Assembly (NCBI GenBank): GCA_017503885.1
Contig: JAFVSF010000163.1
Span: 1 to 13,373 of the forward strand
DNA from: Clostridia bacterium
GTDB taxonomy: Bacteria; Bacillota; Clostridia; Christensenellales; Borkfalkiaceae
Length of the DNA stretch: 13,373 bases
Reading direction: 5' to 3'
Both the position numbers and the translations under genes were made by a program. Shown piece after piece: positions 1-3,606 of the stretch (the first letter of the stretch is position 1; every line of letters begins with the position of its first letter). The notes beneath the pieces were generated by a model. That model had not been told where the DNA came from and did no database searches. It was given only the letters and a program-made list of their open reading frames with translations.

Positions 1-44
1 TGAAAAAAGGTGCAAAAAAGTCGCTGATAAAAACTACCACCGAC

Positions 45-104
45 CTAAAAGGTGTAAGGGCAAAACGCCGCGCACACAATATTAAGTTTTTTATTTTTCC
101 ACAT
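45..104 (-). CDS. Possible 19-codon leader peptide or broken gene start at window edge
   Basis: A strong ribosome site (AAAGGAG, 113-119) lies 8 nt before an ATG at 104. Reading left, the frame encodes MWKNKKLNIVCAAFCPYTF and meets TAG at 45-47. A second ATG at 112-110 opens a frame that stays open to the window edge, but it abuts the GGAG with no spacer, so initiation there is unlikely. The ORF begins only about 27 nt after the terminator of the upstream structured RNA, so expression would need read-through or antitermination. It could be a leader peptide, a gene with an early nonsense mutation, or chance. No family is recognisable. Confidence 0.25.
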   Translation of the reverse strand: MWKNKKLNIVCAAFCPYTF

Positions 105-130
105 AAGCACATCTCCTTTCCGATAGGGAA

Positions 131-185
131 TAAAAAAATCCGTGTAAAAATCTCGCCCACGTATGGGTTCACTTCTACACGGATT
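131..185 (-). terminator. Intrinsic terminator of the large minus-strand RNA
   Basis: On the minus strand a 10-bp stem, AATCCGTGTA (185-176) with TACACGGATT (146-137), is followed by a run of seven U (138-132). The apical part holds a sub-helix CCCA-UACG-UGGG (156-167). The 5' arm also overlaps a smaller alternative hairpin, CGGAT-AAGA-ATCCG, just upstream, so the ATCCG segment can pair in only one of the two structures. The terminator is only about 12 nt ahead of a strong ribosome site, an arrangement compatible with attenuation of a gene to the left. Confidence 0.8.
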
Positions 186-562
186 CTTATCCGGAAGTAT
201 TCGATTTTAGAGTGCAGCACCTAAAAAATTTGTACCACAAAATAGACCTATCGCCAAACCACGCTTTTCAACGCTGGCGCGCCTACTTGAAAAGTTGGTC
301 AATCTTTCCAAGCCTTTTACTTAATAAAAAGCGAAAGGACGGCACATTGTCGTAAAAAATTATACGACAATAAAACCCTTAAAAAGCCGTTTTGTTTCCC
401 TTTATGTAAAACGACTTCGGGTGAACGGGATAATATCTCCCACAAGCGTAAAAATGTACGCCAAACAAAACCTGCCGATGCATGCAAGCTTCACAAAGGG
501 GCAGAACCCCTTAATTATATATACCCACACAAATCATATCCTAAACATATGTTCGTGTTTGT
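131..562 (-). ncRNA. Large structured RNA of unidentified family (about 430 nt)
   Basis: No credible protein lies in this stretch, but on the minus strand it has a near-consensus promoter (569-597), an intrinsic terminator (131-185) and many helices. These are AAGGGG/CCCCTT (496-501 with 507-512), GCGTA/TACGC (446-450 with 457-461), a 9-bp long-range helix GTTTTGTTT/AAACAAAAC (389-397 with 463-471), ATTGTCGTA/TACGACAAT (346-354 with 363-371) and CTTTTCAA/TTGAAAAG (264-271 with 287-294) around a GGCGCGCC core. I looked for landmark strings of RNase P RNA (GAGGAAAGUCC), tmRNA (tRNA-like end with CCA), SRP RNA, T-box leaders and common riboswitches and found none. It may be a free-standing large RNA or a long regulatory leader. 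Its identity is open. Confidence 0.6.
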
Positions 563-568
563 AATTCT

Positions 569-597
569 ATTTTATCATATAAAAATACAAAAGTCAA
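569..597 (-). promoter_or_regulatory. Promoter of the large minus-strand RNA
   Basis: On the minus strand TTGACT (597-592) and TAAAAT (574-569) are separated by exactly 17 nt. The predicted transcript start is near 562, and there is no ribosome site or ORF directly after it, which fits an RNA gene or a long leader. Confidence 0.75.
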
Positions 598-605
598 TAC
601 TCAAC

Positions 606-623
606 TGTACAAGAACGTGTACA
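606..623. repeat. TGTACA-N6-TGTACA inverted repeat upstream of the RNA promoter
   Basis: Two TGTACA palindromes (606-611 and 618-623) are separated by AGAACG and sit about 9 bp upstream of the -35 box of the large RNA promoter. This could be an operator or activator site. The assignment rests only on symmetry and position. Confidence 0.35.
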
Positions 624-664
624 CCTAACATCTTTTTGAAAATTTTTTTATCTTATTTTGTCGT

Positions 665-702
665 AAAAAGAAAAAACGGCAGGAAGATAAATTCCTACCG
701 TT
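665..702 (-). terminator. Intrinsic terminator, minus strand
   Basis: On the minus strand AACGG-T-AGGAA (702-692) pairs with TTCCT-G-CCGTT (685-675) as an 11-bp stem containing one internal G/U-type mismatch position. It is followed by a six-T run, a C, and more T (676-665). It would end any minus-strand transcript crossing the tRNA-like segment at 776-845. Confidence 0.65.
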
Positions 703-725
703 ATTACGATTAAAGTGCAAAAGTA

Positions 726-766
726 AATCCGAACCATTCACTTGTTACAAGTATTTGGTTCGGATT
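726..766. repeat. Two-tier hairpin next to the tRNA-like segment
   Basis: A 10-bp perfect inverted repeat, AATCCGAACC/GGTTCGGATT (726-735 with 757-766), encloses a second hairpin, ACTTG-TTA-CAAGT (740-752). There is no T-run on either side, so it does not look like a terminator. It lies between the CCA end of the tRNA-like fragment and the terminator at 665-702. Confidence 0.6.
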
Positions 767-775
767 ATACTGATT

Positions 776-845
776 TGGTGCTGGTGACTGGACTTGAACC
801 GTGCGACCTCGTCGCAAGCCGACCTTTTGTCAACCAATCACCAAA
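776..845 (-). pseudogene. tRNA-like fragment repeating the 3' end of tRNA-Thr, with CCA
   Basis: Read on the minus strand, the last 30 or so bases (T-loop GGTTCAAGTCC, acceptor CACCAGC, then ACCA at 779-776) match the 3' end of the intact tRNA-Thr at 1011-1086. The differences are one substitution at the discriminator base and one inserted C in the T-stem. Upstream, the sequence no longer matches. A weak acceptor partner TTTGGTG (845-839) pairs at five or six of seven positions, but the D-arm region is short and no 7-base anticodon loop with U33 can be drawn. The inserted base breaks the T-stem. I read it as a degenerate tRNA or a duplicated tRNA 3' end. Confidence 0.5.
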
Positions 846-915
846 GGTAATTGGCAAGACTTTTCAGTCGCTTGCTCCTCTTCCCAAAAATTCTTGACAA
901 GCAATTATTTTTGGG
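802..915. repeat. Cluster of four adjacent hairpins
   Basis: Four inverted repeats follow one another: TGCGAC-CTC-GTCGCA (802-816), CCAATCACC-AAA-GGTAATTGG (834-854), GCAAGACT..AGTCGCTTGC (854-875, with a GAAA loop on the minus strand), and CCCAAAAAT/ATTTTTGGG (883-891 with 907-915). None has the T-run of a terminator. They fill the space between the two tRNA fragments and contain no ORF. They may be the folded part of a small RNA or the ends of a decayed small mobile element. Confidence 0.55.
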
Positions 916-928
916 AACCCTAATGAAA

Positions 929-959
929 TAATCAGCAGGTCAATGAAGGTTCAAATCCC
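929..959 (+). pseudogene. Inverted tRNA-Thr 3'-half remnant
   Basis: On the plus strand TAATCAGCAGGTC (929-941) is identical to the 3' anticodon stem and variable region of the tRNA-Thr on the opposite strand (1051-1039). It is followed by a T-loop-like GGTTCAAATCC, where the intact gene has GGTTCAAGTCC. The 5' half and an acceptor partner are missing. It is a non-functional tRNA piece in inverse orientation. Confidence 0.45.
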
Positions 960-979
960 AATTATTCAACTAAAAACAA

Positions 980-1005
980 AAAAAGTAGGTAAAACCCTAC
1001 TTTTT
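980..1005 (-). terminator. Intrinsic terminator of the tRNA-Thr transcript
   Basis: On the minus strand AAAAAGTAGG (1005-996) pairs with CCTACTTTTT (989-980) around a six-base loop and runs into more T. It begins 6 nt after the CCA of the tRNA, so the tRNA is a single-gene transcript. Confidence 0.85.
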
Positions 1006-1010
1006 CTGTT

Positions 1011-1086
1011 TGGAGCTGGTGACTGGACTTGAACCTGCGACCTGCTGATTACGAATCAGCTGCTCTACCGACTGAGCCACACCAGC
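1011..1086 (-). tRNA. tRNA-Thr (anticodon CGT)
   Basis: The minus strand folds as a full cloverleaf. The acceptor is GCTGGTG/CACCAGC (7 bp). The D-arm is GCTC..GAGC with an AGTCGGTA loop. The anticodon stem is GCTGA/TCAGC with loop TTCGTAA, giving anticodon CGT for codon ACG. The variable loop is AGGTC, the T-loop is TTCAAGT, the discriminator is T, and CCA (1013-1011) is encoded. The T-stem GCAGG/CCAGT has one A-A mismatch and one G-T wobble, which is unusual but tolerable. It has its own promoter (1108-1136) and terminator (980-1005). Parts of it recur at 776-809 (same strand) and 929-959 (opposite strand). Confidence 0.93.
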
Positions 1087-1095
1087 ATTATTTGA

Positions 1096-1124
1096 TTGAC
1101 TTTTATCATTATATCATATAAAAT
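1096..1124 (+). promoter_or_regulatory. Promoter of the alkyltransferase-like gene
   Basis: TTGACT (1096-1101) and TAAAAT (1119-1124) are separated by 17 nt, about 60 bp ahead of the ATG at 1185. It overlaps the oppositely directed tRNA-Thr promoter: its spacer contains the -10 box of the minus-strand promoter. Confidence 0.65.
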
Positions 1125-1136
1125 CACTTTTATCAA
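1108..1136 (-). promoter_or_regulatory. Promoter of tRNA-Thr
   Basis: On the minus strand TTGATA (1136-1131) and a perfect TATAAT (1113-1108) are separated by 17 nt. The start should fall near 1101, about 15 nt before the mature tRNA. Confidence 0.8.
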
Positions 1137-1184
1137 GGATTTTATTCAATGTTTTTTTGTAAAAATTTTAAGGAGTGAAGTACT

Positions 1185-1487
1185 ATGTCCTTTTTCGACC
1201 AAATATATCAACTTCTAAAAACTGTTCCTATAGGCAAAGTTACCACTTATGGTGATATAGCAAAGGCTCTCGGTCGACCTCGATCTTCTAGAGTGGTTGG
1301 CTACGCTCTTCACGTAAACCCAGACCCTCAAAATATTCCTTGCTATAAGGTTGTCAATAGAGATGGGTTTTTAACCCCTGCTTTTGCCTTTGGTGGACAA
1401 GACGCTCAACGTGCTATGCTCGAGGGGGAGGGAATTGAAGTTGTAAACGGTAAAGTAGACCTTGATAAATATAGACATCAATTCTAA
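1185..1487 (+). CDS. MGMT-family (alkyltransferase DNA-binding domain) protein with PCYK active-site motif
   Basis: This 100-residue protein corresponds to the C-terminal DNA-binding/active-site domain of O6-alkylguanine-DNA alkyltransferases, without the N-terminal domain of Ogt or human AGT. Family landmarks are visible: GKVTTYGDIA near 17-26, the arginine-finger segment SSRVVGYAL (34-42), PCYKVVNRDG (52-61) with the acceptor Cys at 53, and LEGEG (79-83) carrying the conserved Glu. The residue after the Cys is Tyr54, where active enzymes have His of the Cys-His-Glu relay. Alkyltransferase-like (ATL) proteins instead lose the Cys. It therefore sits between the two groups: it may bind alkylated DNA and transfer slowly, or only flag lesions. 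The start is set by AGGAG at 1171-1175, nine bases upstream. It forms a single-gene unit. Confidence 0.88.
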   Translation: MSFFDQIYQLLKTVPIGKVTTYGDIAKALGRPRSSRVVGYALHVNPDPQNIPCYKVVNRDGFLTPAFAFGGQDAQRAMLEGEGIEVVNGKVDLDKYRHQF

Positions 1488-1510
1488 AAACTTTATAAAA
1501 CCCTAAAACT

Positions 1511-1549
1511 CAAAGAGCAGTTCGCGAACTCTTCGCAAACTGCTCTTTG
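1511..1549. repeat. 12-bp hairpin after the alkyltransferase-like gene
   Basis: CAAAGAGCAGTT (1511-1522) pairs with AACTGCTCTTTG (1538-1549) around a 15-base loop. It lies 24 bp after the stop codon and is probably the gene's 3' end structure, but neither side has a proper T-run, so it is a poor intrinsic terminator. From 1550 to 1665 I see no gene. Confidence 0.5.
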
Positions 1550-1665
1550 AAAAATATATGATAAGGGGGAAAATGATGAGCTTCATCAGTCAACTGCTAA
1601 CCAATTGACAACCTTATGATACACCTTTACAATTAATTTGTAAATTATAATATTTTTATTTTGCG

Positions 1666-1707
1666 AACAGTGTCTAATAGTATACAAACAGTGTCCAATA
1701 GTATACA
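1666..1707. repeat. 21-bp tandem direct repeat (two copies)
   Basis: The unit AACAGTGTCTAATAGTATAC plus A occurs at 1666-1686 and again at 1687-1707 with a single T/C change, followed by the first bases of a third copy. Each unit includes the palindrome GTATAC. It lies about 20 bp beyond the end of the minus-strand gene at 1729-2058 and close to a short palindrome, GGCTA-TATT-TAGCC (1714-1727). It could be a protein-binding iteron pair or the leftover end of an insertion element. There is no further evidence for either. Confidence 0.7.
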
Positions 1708-1728
1708 AACGGGGCTATATTTAGCCAT

Positions 1729-2058
1729 TTATTGAAAGAAATTCTTTTCTAGGAACATTTTCTTATATGTTTTTCTACTAGAAGTTTTTTTTGCCTTTAT
1801 CAATTCAATTTCAATTTTCTTTAATTTTTTATTAATACAAATAATTCCGTCAAAGTAGTTATGACAAAACAAATCTTGCCTATAAAGGTCGGTCAAATTG
1901 ACCACATTAGCCCCTAAAAAGCAGAGAATACGGCAGACATGATTGTAATAATCTTCGTTATCTGTTTGGTTTACCACCATAAAAATAGGAGATTGTTTAG
2001 TAACGAACAAATCTGCCGTCATAAGGTTTAACCATTTAAAAATTGAAGAAAATAACAT
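1729..2058 (-). CDS. Small orphan protein, possible Rossmann-like fold
   Basis: The ORF encodes 109 residues. I do not recognise the family. The central part (about 25-80) alternates hydrophobic strands and polar turns: PIFMVVNQT, then CRILCFLGANVVNLTD, then DGIICINKKLKKIEIEL. This suggests a small alpha/beta (Rossmann-like) domain, with a Lys-rich tail. It has no signal peptide and no membrane helix. No Shine-Dalgarno is visible before the ATG at 2058. A weak promoter (2077-2104) would put the transcript start only about a dozen bases upstream, so translation may use a very short leader. A start at the internal Met13 is possible. Its organised pattern argues for a real gene, but support is moderate. 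Confidence 0.5.
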   Translation of the reverse strand: MLFSSIFKWLNLMTADLFVTKQSPIFMVVNQTDNEDYYNHVCRILCFLGANVVNLTDLYRQDLFCHNYFDGIICINKKLKKIEIELIKAKKTSSRKTYKKMFLEKNFFQ

Positions 2059-2076
2059 ACTTTATATGTTATGTGA

Positions 2077-2104
2077 ATTATAATAAAATTGTGCAAAGGC
2101 TTAA
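2077..2104 (-). promoter_or_regulatory. Weak candidate promoter for the 109-residue orphan
   Basis: On the minus strand a perfect TATAAT (2082-2077) lies 16 nt after TTAAGC (2104-2099), a poor -35 box. It points at the ATG at 2058. Confidence 0.35.
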
Positions 2105-2141
2105 TTTAACGGCTTAAAAGGGTGTAATTGTTAAAAAAGTA

Positions 2142-2170
2142 TTGCAAAATTTTGCTCAATGTTATATAAT
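2142..2170 (+). promoter_or_regulatory. Promoter of the multi-pass membrane protein gene
   Basis: TTGCAA (2142-2147) and TATAAT (2165-2170) are separated by 17 nt, 29 bp ahead of the ATG at 2199. The TTG that could be taken as an upstream start codon in the same frame is part of this -35 box. Confidence 0.75.
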
Positions 2171-2198
2171 AACAAGGAAAAAAGAGGTGGAGGTTTTT

Positions 2199-3149
2199 AT
2201 GAGGTTAAGAAATGCTTTAAAAATAGCCATAGCAAATTATGCGCTCGTTATAAAAAACCTTATATATAAGCTAATAGTTTTCGCGTTGTTCTCACTTTCG
2301 CTTGGGCTTATATTAAAACTTGCGTTAAGACCGTTTGTTGAAATGCTACGTCCCGTGTTTAAGTCTTTATGGAACGTAGTAGTAGCAATAGTAAACGGAG
2401 AAAATCACGAATTGACTATAAGTCAGTTAAAAATAAATTTCGAGGCGTTTAGAGGGTATATTTCAACACACGCTGGTGGTCTTGTTTGGACTGTTATAAT
2501 CGTACTTCTTTTCTGCATTATATACAGATTTTTAACTGGTGTGAGCGATTGTACCTTAATGATTTTGGTAAACGGACACATGACGGATATGTCGCACAGA
2601 GGTTACGTTGTCGTAATGATAGAAAACCTTAAAAAAATCTTAGTTTATCAACTTATAGACGCAGTTTCTTCTGTTTTATGGTCTACTTTCGTATCTTTAA
2701 TCGTATGGGGAGTGTTCCGTTTAACCATTTGGTTGATGCCTATTGGAACATTATTTGCGTGTGGGCTTACGGTATCTATAGCAATGTCTTTTTACTGCAC
2801 CGTGTTTAGTCAAGTAATGGCAAACGTTTTACTCGGTGAACACAAGAGTGTTAAAAAGGCGTTTTTAGAGGGTATCGTACCTAAAAAAGCATACTTTTTA
2901 AAAATGATTTCAGCGTATTTTGCAGTGACCGTAGGGTTGATTTATTTGCACGTTAGCGTAAGTCTTTTTACGTTTGGCGTAGGTGAAATTATACTTATTC
3001 CTTTTGCATCGCTTCTTCTTGTAACGATGAAAACGGTAGATTATTTTACAATCAACAAAAAGAAATATTTCGTTGATTACGATACGATTTTCGTACCAAA
3101 GGAACTTCGTGAAAACGACGAAAACTTGCTTTCAGACGTGGATATCTAA
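2199..3149 (+). CDS. Multi-pass membrane protein of unknown function
   Basis: The protein has 316 residues, and the start at 2199 is fixed by the purine-rich ribosome site AGGTGGAGG five bases upstream. About six hydrophobic spans are visible, near residues 21-42, 93-112, 153-180, 181-213, 235-256 and 258-282. A loop of about 50 residues (43-92) follows the first span, and a charged, acidic tail (285-316) ends the protein. The N-terminus is basic (MRLRNALK). There are no transporter, permease or enzyme signature motifs I can name. The layout resembles membrane proteins of unknown function in Clostridia. It has its own promoter, and the hairpin at 3168-3195 follows the stop by 18 bp, so it is a single-gene unit. 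Confidence 0.8.
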   Translation: MRLRNALKIAIANYALVIKNLIYKLIVFALFSLSLGLILKLALRPFVEMLRPVFKSLWNVVVAIVNGENHELTISQLKINFEAFRGYISTHAGGLVWTVIIVLLFCIIYRFLTGVSDCTLMILVNGHMTDMSHRGYVVVMIENLKKILVYQLIDAVSSVLWSTFVSLIVWGVFRLTIWLMPIGTLFACGLTVSIAMSFYCTVFSQVMANVLLGEHKSVKKAFLEGIVPKKAYFLKMISAYFAVTVGLIYLHVSVSLFTFGVGEIILIPFASLLLVTMKTVDYFTINKKKYFVDYDTIFVPKELRENDENLLSDVDI

Positions 3150-3160
3150 AAACGTATGAC

Positions 3161-3195
3161 AAAAAAGAGGGCGAACGCTATTTTGCGTTCGCCCT
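3161..3195 (-). terminator. Intrinsic terminator between two converging genes
   Basis: An 11-bp GC-rich stem, AGGGCGAACGC (3168-3178) with GCGTTCGCCCT (3185-3195), has a TATTTT loop. The T-run follows on the minus strand (six A at 3161-3166 on the plus strand), so it best serves the gene at 3223-3450. It can also stop the plus-strand gene, though with a poor T-run. Confidence 0.8.
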
Positions 3196-3222
3196 TATCA
3201 TTTAACTAAACGAATTGTCCGT

Positions 3223-3450
3223 TTAGTGTTTTACGTTTTTTGCAAAGGAATCGTGTTTATTGTAAAAATCGAGCAGTTTAGTATTCATTAAGTAGTGTTT
3301 GGGAGGAAGTATTTGAGGGTCGAAAAAATTGGGATGTGTGGAATTGTCCTGTTTAGTTGGGTTTTGCGTGGGCGTTTTGTCAAACGTTTTTTTGCCACTT
3401 GCGACCGAGTTGAATTTGTCTATTAAGTCAAAAAGTCCTATTTTTTCCAT
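3223..3450 (-). CDS. 75-residue orphan protein
   Basis: The protein has 75 residues and belongs to no family I recognise. A strong AAGGAG sits 8 nt before the ATG at 3450, and a good terminator follows the stop, so it is very probably expressed. It has a short amphipathic start (GLFDLIDKF, 5-13), a low-complexity polar middle rich in Lys, Thr, Asn and Gln (about 18-40), and a more ordered end (PPKHYLMNTKLLDFYNKHD, 49-67). It has no signal peptide and no membrane span. The shape, with ordered ends and a disordered linker, would suit a small adaptor, but no role can be assigned. It is divergent from the lipoprotein gene at 3607. Confidence 0.7.
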   Translation of the reverse strand: MEKIGLFDLIDKFNSVASGKKTFDKTPTQNPTKQDNSTHPNFFDPQILPPKHYLMNTKLLDFYNKHDSFAKNVKH

Positions 3451-3499
3451 TTTTAATTCTCCTTTTTTTATTTTTAAATAAAAATGTGGCGATAAATAA

Positions 3500-3528
3500 T
3501 TGCCTAATTGAAAAAATTAGTATATAAT
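3500..3528 (+). promoter_or_regulatory. Promoter of the lipoprotein gene
   Basis: TTGCCT (3500-3505) and a perfect TATAAT (3523-3528) are separated by 17 nt. The leader is about 70 nt long and includes the inverted repeat CTAATT/AATTAG (3547-3552 with 3563-3568), which could be an operator or a leader hairpin. Confidence 0.75.
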
Positions 3529-3606
3529 ACTAGAGTGTATATGTATCTAATTAACAATATGTAATTAGGAACTCAAATATTCCAAAGATATTTAAGGAGT
3601 AAAAAA

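Noticed and set aside
131..562. RNase P RNA, tmRNA or T-box leader
   Set aside because: The size fits RNase P RNA or tmRNA, but the core strings (GAGGAAAGUCC, UAGAUGA, a tRNA-like CCA end, AGGGUGGNACCGCG) are absent on both strands.
802..915. CRISPR array or integron attC site
   Set aside because: The hairpins differ from each other in sequence, there are no regularly spaced repeats, and no cas or integrase gene is present.
1573..1608. 11-codon ORF (MMSFISQLLTN) after an AGGGGG site
   Set aside because: Too short to support. It overlaps small inverted repeats and has no promoter; its likeness to the N-terminus of the preceding gene is slight.
2142..2198. TTG start extending the membrane protein by 19 residues
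   Set aside because: The TTG is inside the -35 box of the promoter at 2142-2170, and the ATG at 2199 has a strong ribosome site.
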